Shown here in pieces: positions 9,470-18,748 of a stretch of DNA of 64,000 bases. The position numbers and the translations under genes were made by a program. Position 1 is the stretch's first letter. Each line of letters opens with the position of its first letter. The stretch is taken from the NCBI RefSeq assembly GCF_019132845.1, contig NZ_JAHSPR010000006.1:1-64000 (forward strand), read 5' to 3'. Source of the DNA: Advenella alkanexedens. GTDB taxonomy: Bacteria > Pseudomonadota > Gammaproteobacteria > Burkholderiales > Burkholderiaceae_B. The notes beneath the pieces are model-generated. The model did not search any database. It saw nothing but the letters and a program-made list of their open reading frames with translations, and was not told the origin of the DNA.

Positions 9470-10395
9470 TGCTGTTTTTTATCGCGCAGATAAAGCAATA
9501 AACCCACGGGATACATGGATGCCACCAACAGGGTTGGCATCAACCCGCGCAATTGAGCCAGTCCGGGCAGCTTAACGCCCCTTGCCCGCAAATGCAGACG
9601 AAAACGGGTATAACGTGCGGCAGCCATTAAAAAAGACACTGGCTGGAACCTGAACCATGGCAGGCATTCCACTACGGTATCCCGTGCCAGCAACAATAAG
9701 CCCAACGCATGTTTTCTTCCTGTTTGCGCTCCTTCTTCGGACAAGGACCCTTCGGTTTCATGATAAACCCGAAACACCTGATTTACGAAACGCGTTAAAT
9801 ATCCTTCTCGGGCAATGGCACGCCAAACAAGGCTTTCCGGTACAAACCCATCTATATTCTCGGGGAATGGAAAGTACTTCAGCACTTCCGTTTGCATACA
9901 GCCAAATTTTTCACCTTTGACCGAATGCCGGAAAGTCATATCCATGGACGTCATATCCATGACATCTTCGGGATATTTATCGCCAACGATACTGCCATCA
10001 GGACGGGCACACAGACCGGTTACGGCGATATAGCCTTCACGCTGCTCGGCAGGAATGGAGCGCCAGCAGGCCCACATCTGGTTAAGGGCATCCGGGGTCA
10101 GCGTATCATCGCTATCAAGGACAACCAGCAAGCGCCCCCAGGCATTATTCACACCATTATTGAAGGCCGTTTTTTTGTGCTGGTTTCTTTGCCAGACATA
10201 ACGAATGGGAAAGGGAGAGTCCTCTTGCCATTTCTCTATCAACTCACGGGTGTTGTCGGTAGAGCCGTCATCAATAATGAGCCACTCAAAATCGCTGAAT
10301 TGCTGATTGCACAACGACTCATAAGCGCGCAACAAGGTATGTGCACGGTTATAAGTCGGAGTCAATACAGTAAAAGAAAACTGATTATCTGTCAT
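9466..10395 (-). CDS. Family 2 glycosyltransferase
   Basis: 309 residues. Residues 7-120 are a GT-A fold: FTVLTPTYNRAHTLLRAYES, IIDDGSTDNT and VVLDSDDTLT, the last being the DxD-like metal and nucleotide-sugar site. The family moves a sugar from an activated donor to lipid, polysaccharide or protein. The C-terminal 60 residues are basic and partly hydrophobic (LMPTLLVASMYPVGLLLYL), which suggests membrane association. No neighbouring capsule, LPS or O-antigen genes are present, so the acceptor cannot be named. The ribosome binding site before the ATG is weak. Confidence 0.85.
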   Translation of the reverse strand: MTDNQFSFTVLTPTYNRAHTLLRAYESLCNQQFSDFEWLIIDDGSTDNTRELIEKWQEDSPFPIRYVWQRNQHKKTAFNNGVNNAWGRLLVVLDSDDTLTPDALNQMWACWRSIPAEQREGYIAVTGLCARPDGSIVGDKYPEDVMDMTSMDMTFRHSVKGEKFGCMQTEVLKYFPFPENIDGFVPESLVWRAIAREGYLTRFVNQVFRVYHETEGSLSEEGAQTGRKHALGLLLLARDTVVECLPWFRFQPVSFLMAAARYTRFRLHLRARGVKLPGLAQLRGLMPTLLVASMYPVGLLLYLRDKKQH

Positions 10396-10536
10396 GGCTG
10401 AAAGTAAATAACGATTTTGCTTTATTAATGGCCGCTAAACCCACAAACAACATGGTTAGTTTGCCATGTTAATAATGCTTAACATGTAGTGAATCGTAAA
10501 ATGCGTAATTGACATTAAAAGCCAGAGCTTTACATG

Positions 10537-10566
10537 AAAAAGGCCGCTGTCTGGGACAACGGCCTT
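10537..10566 (-). terminator. Rho-independent terminator of the 42-residue gene
   Basis: On the minus strand AAGGCCGTTGTC, loop CCA, GACAGCGGCCTT forms a 12-pair stem with one G-U pair, followed by a run of T (10540 down to 10537). It is 46 bases after the stop at 10612. Confidence 0.9.
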
Positions 10567-10611
10567 AAATTTTTGCCATACGGGCAAAGCACGGTTAATG
10601 CCATGACGGCA

Positions 10612-10740
10612 TTAAACACGTTTCACTTTTTCCAGCATTTTGAACACGCCTTTTGGTGAGCTAACAAACAAACGTTTGAAAGCTTTACCCAAGCAACGGC
10701 GCTCAAGAGTATTGCGACGTACGCGCTTGATTTCAGCCAT
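10612..10740 (-). CDS. Small, highly basic protein (42 residues), unknown
   Basis: The frame starts MAEIKRVRRNTLERRC and ends KMLEKVKRV. About a third of its 42 residues are Lys or Arg and there is one Cys. It has no signal peptide or membrane segment. A good ribosome binding site (GGAG, seven bases before the ATG) and a strong terminator directly downstream at 10537-10566 support a real, monocistronic gene. It is not S21, L34, L36 or another ribosomal protein that I recognise, although charge and size resemble ribosome-associated or nucleic-acid-binding peptides. Function unknown. Confidence 0.8.
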   Translation of the reverse strand: MAEIKRVRRNTLERRCLGKAFKRLFVSSPKGVFKMLEKVKRV

Positions 10741-10865
10741 GAGATTCTCCAGATAATAAATTGGTTAGCCCGTTAGTGTACTTGAAATATGCCTGCTTAT
10801 CAATCGATAGCCCATCATGCAGAAATTAAATAAATCTCCATGCATTCTCACGCAGCCCCACTTGT

Positions 10866-11915
10866 TTACTCAGGGACCACCCTCATTTTCATGGCCAGCT
10901 CAAACGCCACCCGCAAAGAAGATTCGTCGGCAACCCCCTGCCCGGCAATGTCAAAAGCAGTGCCATGGTCAACGCTGGTGCGAATGAAAGGAAGGCCAAC
11001 GGTTACGTTAATCCCGTTATCCACGCCCAGGTATTTCACGGGTATCAAGCCCTGGTCATGGTATTGGGCCACGACAATATCAAACTCTCCCTTGCGGGCG
11101 CGCATGAATATGGTGTCGCCGGGATAAGGGCCGCTGACGTTCACGCCCTGTTCACGCATATACTCAATGGCGGGGGCAATAATATTGACATCTTCCAGCC
11201 CAAAACGCCCTTCTTCACCGGCATGCGGGTTTAAACCTGCCACGGCAACACGCGGATGCTCAATGCCCAGCTGGCGACAGGCCTGGTGTGCCAGCCGGAT
11301 GGCCGTGCATTCATTTTCATACGTAACCTGTTGCGGCACCGCCGACAACGGGATATGAATCGTCACCAGCAACACCCGCAATTCGTCGTTTAACAGCATC
11401 ATGCCCACCTGCCCCGCACCCGAACGTTGCGCCAGGATTTCAGTATGGCCGGGATGATCCACCCCCGCCATTTTCAAAGAAACCTTGTGCAAGGGTGCGG
11501 TCACAATGGCGACAATTTGCCCCGCCATGGCATCATCAATAGCCTGGCAAAGATAGGCATAAGCCCCCTGCCCGGCTTCTTTGCTAACCTGCCCCAGAGG
11601 CAGGCTGGCCGGAATGGGCGGTGCGCAGTTAATGACAGGAATAACAACAGCATCCGATGTGGCTGGCGTTGCAACATGTCCCGTCAGACTTTCCTGAAGA
11701 TAATTATTCATGCTGGCAAATTCCCGGATATGCACCTGCGACAGTGCCAGAAAACCCGCCGCCCTGACCAGACTGCCCGTATCACCATACACCACCGCCG
11801 GTGCCGGCAAGCCGTTTGCAAACAGTTTCACAACCAGTTCGGGGCCAATGCCGGCCGCATCCCCCATGGTAATGCCCAGCGGCAAAGCCGCCTGTTGTAA
11901 TGATTCGCCTGACAT
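10866..11915 (-). CDS. pdxA: 4-hydroxythreonine-4-phosphate dehydrogenase PdxA
   Basis: 349 residues from the ATG at 11915; an upstream in-frame TTG (11930) is less likely because AAGGG precedes the ATG. It oxidises 4-phosphohydroxy-L-threonine with NAD and metal in the DXP-dependent route to pyridoxal phosphate. Visible family motifs: GITMGDAAGIGPE (residues 14-26), DHPGHTE, NPHAGE and QYHDQGLIPVKYL, which hold the metal-binding His and Asp. It is not next to surA and ksgA as in E. coli. The PdxA family also contains PdxA2-type enzymes acting on sugar acids, so an isolated copy could be either; pdxH at 19454 belongs to the same vitamin pathway. Confidence 0.9.
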   Translation of the reverse strand: MSGESLQQAALPLGITMGDAAGIGPELVVKLFANGLPAPAVVYGDTGSLVRAAGFLALSQVHIREFASMNNYLQESLTGHVATPATSDAVVIPVINCAPPIPASLPLGQVSKEAGQGAYAYLCQAIDDAMAGQIVAIVTAPLHKVSLKMAGVDHPGHTEILAQRSGAGQVGMMLLNDELRVLLVTIHIPLSAVPQQVTYENECTAIRLAHQACRQLGIEHPRVAVAGLNPHAGEEGRFGLEDVNIIAPAIEYMREQGVNVSGPYPGDTIFMRARKGEFDIVVAQYHDQGLIPVKYLGVDNGINVTVGLPFIRTSVDHGTAFDIAGQGVADESSLRVAFELAMKMRVVPE

Positions 11916-12155
11916 ACTCCGCCCTTCCAATAAACAAGATTGCCAGTATTACATATTAATAAGATTTCCGTCTTCCAAGTTTAACAGTTCAGCCCTGCCA
12001 TTCAGGCACAAATTCACACCTATTAATGGCAGGGTTTCATGGCTTTGGTGGCAAAGCCGTCATATAATGAATCTGGATGTTTGAACAGTATTCCCCTTTC
12101 CCCTTATTTTTTTCCACCCGTCCAAAAGCCTTCAAGCATAACGGTATCCATACAC

Positions 12156-15100
12156 ATGAGCTCTCAAATCAAGATCGTCGGCGCCCGACAAAACAACCTT
12201 AAAAACCTCGATGTCACTTTCAACACCGGTGAGTTCACGGTCATTACCGGGGTGTCCGGGTCCGGCAAAAGCTCCCTGGCGTTTGATACCCTTTATGCCG
12301 AAGGCCAACGCAAGTATGTGGAAACCTTTTCCCCTTACGCGCGCCAGTTCCTGGACCGCATGGACAAGCCCCAGGTGGAACGCATCGAAGGCATTTTGCC
12401 CGCCATTGCGATTGACCAGACCAATCCGGTCCGCAATTCGCGCAGCTCGGTAGGCACCATGACCGAGTTGAACGACCATCTGAAACTGCTGTATGCCCGT
12501 GCCGCCCGCCTGTACTGCCGCTGTTGCGCGCGTGAAGTCAAAAAAGACAATCCGGAAAGCATCTACCAATCACTGGCCAGCCTGTCCGCCACTGCTGATC
12601 CCCGTTTGATTATTACCTTCCCGGTGATTGTGCCCCTTAATTACTCCGAAGAAGAAATCAAAAGCTATCTTGAGCAACAGGGCTACACGCGAATTCATGT
12701 CGAGGAAACCCGCACGGTCACCCGCCTGGTGAAAGACAAGAAAAAGAAAGAAAAGCCGGTTTCTGAAACCCAGCGCGTACTGTATGTGGTGCAAGACCGG
12801 CTGCGCTTTTCAAATGCGGAAAAATCCCGCGTGATGGAGGCGCTTGAGGCCTGTCTGAAATATGGCAACGGACACTGTTCGGTTTACGTGCTTGACACTG
12901 AAAACACCCCCCTGCATACCTGGAAATTCAGTGACCAGCTGCATTGCGCCCACTGCGATATCAGCTACTCCGCCCCCTTGCCCAGCACGTTTTCATTCAA
13001 CTCCCCCCTGGGAGCCTGCGAAACCTGCAGGGGCTTTGGCCGGGCCATGGGGATTGATTTTGGCCTGGTGATTCCCGATGAAAGCAAGTCCCTGGAAGAA
13101 GGTGCTGTCAAACCCTGGCAAACGCCCAGCTACAAAGAATGCCAAACCGAAATGATGCAATATGCAAAAAAAATTGGCATCCGCACGGCAACTCCCTGGA
13201 ACAGCCTCAACCAGGCCGAAAAAAACTGGGTCCTGTATGGCGACCCCGAATGGAAGGGCGGCGCCTCGGCCTGGAAACACCAGTGGTACGGGGTGCAACG
13301 GTTTTTTGACTGGCTGGAAACCAAGTCCTACAAAATGCACGTGCGCGTGCTGCTGTCCAAGTACCGCAGCTACACGCCCTGCCCGGCCTGCCATGGCTCA
13401 CGCCTGAAACCCGATGCCAACCTGTGGCGCCTGGGCAATACCCGCCAGAACGACCCGATTACTGGCAATTACAAACGCTTCAAGCCAGTAGGAGCCACCT
13501 GGCGCGAAGCACAACTGAACCAGCTGGGCGGCCTGGCCATTCATGACCTGATGCAGCTACCTATCGAACGGGTACATGCCCTGTTCCAGCAACTGGAGCT
13601 GGGGACAGACAACGATGCCGCGATGACCCTGGTACTGACCGAAATCCGCACGCGCCTGAAATTCCTGTGCGATGTCGGGCTGGGTTATTTAAGCCTGGAC
13701 CGTCAAAGCCGCACCCTGTCGGGTGGCGAAGTGCAGCGCATCAACCTGACCACGGCCCTGGGTACTTCGCTGGTGAATACGCTGTTTGTGCTGGATGAAC
13801 CCTCCATTGGCCTGCATCCGCGTGACATGCACCGCATTATCGAGGTCATGCTGCGCCTGCGCGATGCCGGCAATACCCTGGTGGTGGTTGAACACGACCC
13901 GCAAGTGATGGTGGCGGCCGACCGGATTCTGGATATTGGCCCGGGCCCGGGCGAACGGGGCGGTGAAATCATTTTTGACGGTACTCCCGGGCAATTGCGC
14001 TCGGCCTCTTCGCTGACCGGCCAATACCTGGGCGGCAAACTGAAAGTGGAGTCACCCCGTCCCATGCCGGTCAGTGGCAATACGCCCCGGCTGATTCTTG
14101 AAGGCGTGACAGCCAATAACCTCAAGCACTGCGATGTGTCATTTCCACTGGGCCGACTGGTCTGCATTACCGGAGTATCCGGTTCCGGTAAATCCACCCT
14201 GATCCAGGATGTGCTGCATCCGGCCCTGCTCAAGCATTTTGGCAAACCCACCGAAGCGCCCGGGCCGTTTACCCGCCTGCTGGGCGCCGAGCAACTGGCC
14301 GATGTCGTCATGGTGGACCAGTCTCCCATAGGCAAAACCGCCCGCTCCAACCCGGCCAGTTACGTCGGGGCTTTTGATGCCATCCGCAAGCTGTTTGCCC
14401 AGGCCGTGGTCTCCCGCGAGCGTGGTTACACGGCAGGCACGTTCAGTTTCAATAGCGGTGACGGACGCTGCCCCACCTGCGGCGGCACCGGTTTCGAGCA
14501 TGTGGAAATGCAGTTCCTGTCCGACGTTTATCTGCGCTGCCCCGATTGCGATGGCAAACGTTTCAGGCCTGAAATACTGGAAGTCAAGGTTGAGCACCTG
14601 GGACGCCAGGCTTCCATTGATGAAGTGCTGGCCATGACCGTGCACGAGGCCCTGGAATTTTTTAAGGGCTTGCGAGATGTACAAACCAGCCTGATGCCGC
14701 TGTCGGATGTGGGGCTGGAATACCTGGCACTGGGTCAGCCGGTACCCACCCTTTCGGGCGGCGAAGCCCAGCGTCTGAAGCTGGCCGGTCACCTGGCCAC
14801 GGCCGCCCGCAGTGGCATTTCAAGTGCCAAGGTGGCCAAAAAAGGCAGCCTCTTCCTGTTTGACGAACCCACCACCGGGCTGCATTTTGATGATGTGGCC
14901 CGCCTGATGCGCGCCTTCCGCAAGCTGCTGGCTGCCGGCCATTCCCTGTTGATTATTGAACATAATCTGGATGTGATCAGGGCGGCCGACTGGATCATTG
15001 ATCTGGGTCCCGAAGGGGGTGAAGCCGGTGGCCAGATTGTGGCCCGGGGCTCTCCCGCCGAGATCATGCAACATGCCAGCTCCCATACCGGCCATGCCCT

Positions 15101-17858
15101 GCGCGAGTATGAACAAAACATACTCAGCACGGTGCCAGGCAAGCTGAACGAGGCCTCTGCGTCCTATTTGGGAACCGCCCTGCGCCAGCCAGCCGGCCGC
15201 AACGTTGTCAGGCCCGATCACATCGACATCATGAATGCCCGCGAACACAACCTCAAAGGCATCAATGTCCATATCCCTCACAATACCTTTACCGTCATTA
15301 CGGGCGTATCGGGTTCGGGCAAATCCACCCTGGCCTTTGATATCCTGTTCAACGAAGGCCAGCGCCGTTACCTTGAATCGCTTAATGCCTATGCCCGTGC
15401 CGTGGTGCAACCGGCCGGCAAGCCCGATGTGGACGCCATTTACGGCATTCCACCCACTGTGGCGATTGAACAGCGCACCAGCCGGGGCGGACGCAAGTCC
15501 ACCGTGGGCACCATGACTGAAACCCACCATTTCCTGCGCCTGCTGTATGTCAAGCTGGGTACCCAGTTCTGCCCCGACTGCCAGGTACCGGTCGAACCGC
15601 AAACTCCCGAACAGATTTTTGCCCGTATCCTGCAGGCCCACAAAGGCCAGCACATCGGCATTCTGGCCCCCCTGGTCACGGCACGCAAAGGCTATTACAC
15701 CGACCTGGCCAAATGGGCACAAGCCAAAGGCTACACCCATTTGCGGGTGGATGGCGACTTCATTCCCGTGCAACCCTGGCCACGGCTGGATCGCTATAAG
15801 GAACACACCATCGAACTGCCGATTGCCGATTTCATCGTGGACGCCAACAATGAAAGCGAACTGAAAGCGGCCCTGCACAAAGCACTCGAGCATGGCCAGG
15901 GCAGCATGAGCATTATCTGGGAACTGGACAGGGACAATCCCCTCCAAACCAGCCATCTGAACCAGCAGCAGTTCTCGATCAAACGTGCCTGCCCATGCTG
16001 TGGCACCAGCTTTCCCGAACCCGATCCACGCCTGTTCTCTTTCAACTCAAAACATGGCTGGTGTCCCGATTGCTTTGGTACCGGCCTGAAAATCACCGGT
16101 TTTGATGCCGAACAAACCGGTGAGGAAAGCAGCTGGGTCAACACCAGTCAAGAGGAGGAAGCAGCCTTGCAGGACTGCCCTTCCTGCCATGGCCTGCGCC
16201 TGAACCGCAATGCCCGTGCCGTGCAATGGCAGAACAAGGCCATCACCGACCTGACCACCCTGCCGGTATCAGAAGCCCTGGCCTTCTTCAACAATTTAAG
16301 CTTGAATAAACGGGAAACGGATATTTCAAGAGATATCCTGTCTGAAATCAGAAACCGCCTGGCCTTCATGGAAGAAGTAGGACTGGGCTATCTGGGTCTG
16401 GACCGTGCCGCTCCCACCCTGTCCGGTGGCGAGGCCCAGCGCATCCGGCTGGCAGCCCAGCTGGGTTCCAACCTGCAGGGCGTGTGCTATATCCTGGACG
16501 AACCCACCATTGGCCTGCACCCGCGCGACAACCGCATCCTGCTCAATGCCCTGTCCCGTCTTGAAGGCAATGGCAATACCCTGGTGGTGGTTGAACACGA
16601 TGAAGACACTATTCGCCGCGCCAGCCATATCATTGATATCGGTCCCGGTGCCGGCGTACGGGGCGGCACCGTGGTTGTCCAGGGCAGCTACCAGGACATT
16701 GCCAACAACCCGGCTTCATTAACCGGCCAATACCTGGCCCACCCCATTGCGCACCCCATGCAGGCACGCCGTCCAGTCAACGAAGACAGCGCTTTCCTTA
16801 CCGTTAAAAATGCCCGTCTGCATAACCTGAAGAACGTCACGGCAGCCGTTCCGCTAAACCGGTTGACGGTGATTACCGGAGTATCCGGTTCTGGCAAGTC
16901 CACCCTGGCCCGGGATGTCCTGCTGGACAACCTGAAAACCTTCATTGGCACCAAAAACGAACCACAATGGAGGGGCTGTGAACAAATTGAAGGCTGGGAA
17001 TCACTGGATCGGGTACTGGAAGTGGACCAGACCCCGATTGGCAAAACACCCCGCTCCTGCCCTGCCACCTATGTGGGTTTCTGGGACGACGTGCGCAAAC
17101 AGTTTGCCGAAACCCGGGATGCCAAAATCCGCGGCTGGAACGCCTCGCGCTTCTCCTTCAATACAGGTGAAGGTCGCTGCCCGATTTGTGAAGGCCAGGG
17201 CATGCGCACCATTGAAATGAGCTTTCTGCCTGATGTCAAAGTACACTGCGAAGCCTGCAACGGCAACCGCTTCAATAGCGACACCCTGGGCATACGCCTG
17301 CGTGATAAAACCGTGGGCGACGTGCTGCGCATGGAAGTCGATGATGCACTGCCCTATTTTGCCGCCCATCCCAAGGTGTTCCGCAGCCTGCAATTGCTGC
17401 AGGACGTTGGCCTGGGCTACCTGACCCTGGGACAGCCTTCACCCACCCTGTCGGGTGGAGAGGCACAGCGCATCAAGCTGGTAACCGAATTGGTCAAGGC
17501 ACGCATGGACGAAGGCGTCATTAAAACCGGCCGTGCCTCAAGTCGCCCGCATACCCTGTATGTGCTGGACGAGCCCACGGTAGGACTGTCCATGGCCGAT
17601 GTGGAAAAGCTGATCCACGTTTTACACCGTCTGGTAGAGGCCGGCAATACCGTGGTCGTGATTGAGCACAACCTGGATATCATGGCCGAAGCCGACTGGA
17701 TTGTGGATATGGGCCCTGAAGGGGGTACCGAAGGAGGTGAAGTGGTGGCTGCCGGTACCCCTGAAGACTTGATGGCAACCCGGCACAACTCCCATACCGG
17801 TCAGGTGTTGTTTGATTTTATGGGTAGTTGCATAAAGCAACGGGAGGCTCACACCTAG
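12156..17858 (+). CDS. uvrA: Tandem double-length UvrA (excinuclease ABC subunit A), two UvrA units in one chain
   Basis: 1,900 residues, twice the 940 of E. coli UvrA. The ATG at 12156 (MSSQIKIVGARQNNLKN) aligns with the usual UvrA start; the open frame extends upstream without homology. Unit 1 (about 1-975) and unit 2 (about 1015-1900) each have two ABC ATPases: Walker A GVSGSGKS near 32, 672, 1050 and 1575; signature LSGGE at 521, 867, 1422 and 1765; DEP Walker B and EH switch motifs at all four. Zinc modules: C264/C267/C288/C291, near 772-795, C1279/C1282/C1303/C1306, and near 1675-1700. Both units keep a UvrB-binding-sized segment, but the stretch from zinc module to LSGGE is 230 residues in unit 1 and 116 in unit 2, so unit 2 lacks the insertion domain. 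UvrA dimers detect bulky DNA damage; here one chain could form the whole dimer. No uvrB or uvrC is nearby. Confidence 0.95.
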   Translation: MSSQIKIVGARQNNLKNLDVTFNTGEFTVITGVSGSGKSSLAFDTLYAEGQRKYVETFSPYARQFLDRMDKPQVERIEGILPAIAIDQTNPVRNSRSSVGTMTELNDHLKLLYARAARLYCRCCAREVKKDNPESIYQSLASLSATADPRLIITFPVIVPLNYSEEEIKSYLEQQGYTRIHVEETRTVTRLVKDKKKKEKPVSETQRVLYVVQDRLRFSNAEKSRVMEALEACLKYGNGHCSVYVLDTENTPLHTWKFSDQLHCAHCDISYSAPLPSTFSFNSPLGACETCRGFGRAMGIDFGLVIPDESKSLEEGAVKPWQTPSYKECQTEMMQYAKKIGIRTATPWNSLNQAEKNWVLYGDPEWKGGASAWKHQWYGVQRFFDWLETKSYKMHVRVLLSKYRSYTPCPACHGSRLKPDANLWRLGNTRQNDPITGNYKRFKPVGATWREAQLNQLGGLAIHDLMQLPIERVHALFQQLELGTDNDAAMTLVLTEIRTRLKFLCDVGLGYLSLDRQSRTLSGGEVQRINLTTALGTSLVNTLFVLDEPSIGLHPRDMHRIIEVMLRLRDAGNTLVVVEHDPQVMVAADRILDIGPGPGERGGEIIFDGTPGQLRSASSLTGQYLGGKLKVESPRPMPVSGNTPRLILEGVTANNLKHCDVSFPLGRLVCITGVSGSGKSTLIQDVLHPALLKHFGKPTEAPGPFTRLLGAEQLADVVMVDQSPIGKTARSNPASYVGAFDAIRKLFAQAVVSRERGYTAGTFSFNSGDGRCPTCGGTGFEHVEMQFLSDVYLRCPDCDGKRFRPEILEVKVEHLGRQASIDEVLAMTVHEALEFFKGLRDVQTSLMPLSDVGLEYLALGQPVPTLSGGEAQRLKLAGHLATAARSGISSAKVAKKGSLFLFDEPTTGLHFDDVARLMRAFRKLLAAGHSLLIIEHNLDVIRAADWIIDLGPEGGEAGGQIVARGSPAEIMQHASSHTGHALREYEQNILSTVPGKLNEASASYLGTALRQPAGRNVVRPDHIDIMNAREHNLKGINVHIPHNTFTVITGVSGSGKSTLAFDILFNEGQRRYLESLNAYARAVVQPAGKPDVDAIYGIPPTVAIEQRTSRGGRKSTVGTMTETHHFLRLLYVKLGTQFCPDCQVPVEPQTPEQIFARILQAHKGQHIGILAPLVTARKGYYTDLAKWAQAKGYTHLRVDGDFIPVQPWPRLDRYKEHTIELPIADFIVDANNESELKAALHKALEHGQGSMSIIWELDRDNPLQTSHLNQQQFSIKRACPCCGTSFPEPDPRLFSFNSKHGWCPDCFGTGLKITGFDAEQTGEESSWVNTSQEEEAALQDCPSCHGLRLNRNARAVQWQNKAITDLTTLPVSEALAFFNNLSLNKRETDISRDILSEIRNRLAFMEEVGLGYLGLDRAAPTLSGGEAQRIRLAAQLGSNLQGVCYILDEPTIGLHPRDNRILLNALSRLEGNGNTLVVVEHDEDTIRRASHIIDIGPGAGVRGGTVVVQGSYQDIANNPASLTGQYLAHPIAHPMQARRPVNEDSAFLTVKNARLHNLKNVTAAVPLNRLTVITGVSGSGKSTLARDVLLDNLKTFIGTKNEPQWRGCEQIEGWESLDRVLEVDQTPIGKTPRSCPATYVGFWDDVRKQFAETRDAKIRGWNASRFSFNTGEGRCPICEGQGMRTIEMSFLPDVKVHCEACNGNRFNSDTLGIRLRDKTVGDVLRMEVDDALPYFAAHPKVFRSLQLLQDVGLGYLTLGQPSPTLSGGEAQRIKLVTELVKARMDEGVIKTGRASSRPHTLYVLDEPTVGLSMADVEKLIHVLHRLVEAGNTVVVIEHNLDIMAEADWIVDMGPEGGTEGGEVVAAGTPEDLMATRHNSHTGQVLFDFMGSCIKQREAHT

Positions 17859-18682
17859 TAACGGGACTTTTTCAACAATCGCGCAATACCTGCATTGGCC
17901 ACCGCCATGCCCATTGTTGCCGTCACGGTGACACAGGAGCCATAGCCGGCACAGGACAAGCCCTGCAAGGCAGCCCCCTGCGGTTCGGCATCAGTACGCC
18001 CTGCCAGCCATAAATCGGGCAAAATGGCAGGCTGGTCAAACCAGAAACAATCCACATTCATTTTGGGAACGCGCTTCAGGGCCTTGCCATTATGGTCAGA
18101 ACCCTTCGCAAAACCGTGCTGCTTGCGCAGGATATTACGCAGGCGGGCCAGCAAGGCATCATTGCGGGCCTGTGACAAATCACCGGCCCGCAAACTTAAA
18201 GGATCGGTTTTTCCACCCGCTCCACCACACATGACCAGAGGGATCTTACGCTGGCGACAGGCAAGCACCATGGCGACCTTGGCCGACACCTGGTCGGTGC
18301 AGTCAATAAAAACATCGGGACGCCTGCCATCCAGCAATTCATCAATATTGGTGGCATCCACAAAATCATCAAACGGGTATACCTGACATTCAGGATTAAT
18401 GCCTGCCACCCGTTCTGCCATGGCCTGCACCTTGGCCATGCCCATGGTTTGGCTTAAGGCATGAATCTGCCGGTTGACATTGGACTCGGCCACATGATCC
18501 AGGTCAGCCAGCATAAGCTGGCCAATACCGGAACGGGCCAACGCCTCGACCACCCAGGATCCGACACCACCGATACCAGCCACCATAACATGAGCACTGG
18601 CAAAGGTCTGCGTTGCTTTTTCACCATATAGCCGGCGCAAGCCCCCAAAACGACGCTCATTATTACTTTCCTGCATACTCAT
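17855..18682 (-). CDS. tcdA: tRNA threonylcarbamoyladenosine dehydratase TcdA
   Basis: 275 residues, E1/ThiF/MoeB-like. It uses ATP to cyclise t6A37 in tRNA to ct6A. The N-terminal RRFGGLRRLYG is typical of TcdA, then the nucleotide-binding loop GIGGVGSW (36-43), DLDHVAESNVNRQ, and DCTDQVSAKVAM. It lacks the C-terminal rhodanese domain of MoeZ-type proteins. The last four bases (CTAG, 17855-17858) serve as stop for both tcdA and uvrA on opposite strands. The matching first-step enzyme, Sua5, is at 48975-49997. Confidence 0.93.
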   Translation of the reverse strand: MSMQESNNERRFGGLRRLYGEKATQTFASAHVMVAGIGGVGSWVVEALARSGIGQLMLADLDHVAESNVNRQIHALSQTMGMAKVQAMAERVAGINPECQVYPFDDFVDATNIDELLDGRRPDVFIDCTDQVSAKVAMVLACRQRKIPLVMCGGAGGKTDPLSLRAGDLSQARNDALLARLRNILRKQHGFAKGSDHNGKALKRVPKMNVDCFWFDQPAILPDLWLAGRTDAEPQGAALQGLSCAGYGSCVTVTATMGMAVANAGIARLLKKSRY

Positions 18683-18748
18683 TTGTGTCTCTTTTGTCCT
18701 ATACTGAAGTCAGGCTATTTTAACTTACATTTTTAAATCGAATTCAAA

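Noticed and set aside
12039-12155. 39-residue extension of the UvrA frame
   Set aside because: No UvrA homology; the standard UvrA N-terminus starts at the ATG at 12156.
14820-15956. Long antisense frame (378 residues) within uvrA
   Set aside because: Antisense of a high-GC-third-position gene; no recognisable domain and no start signal.
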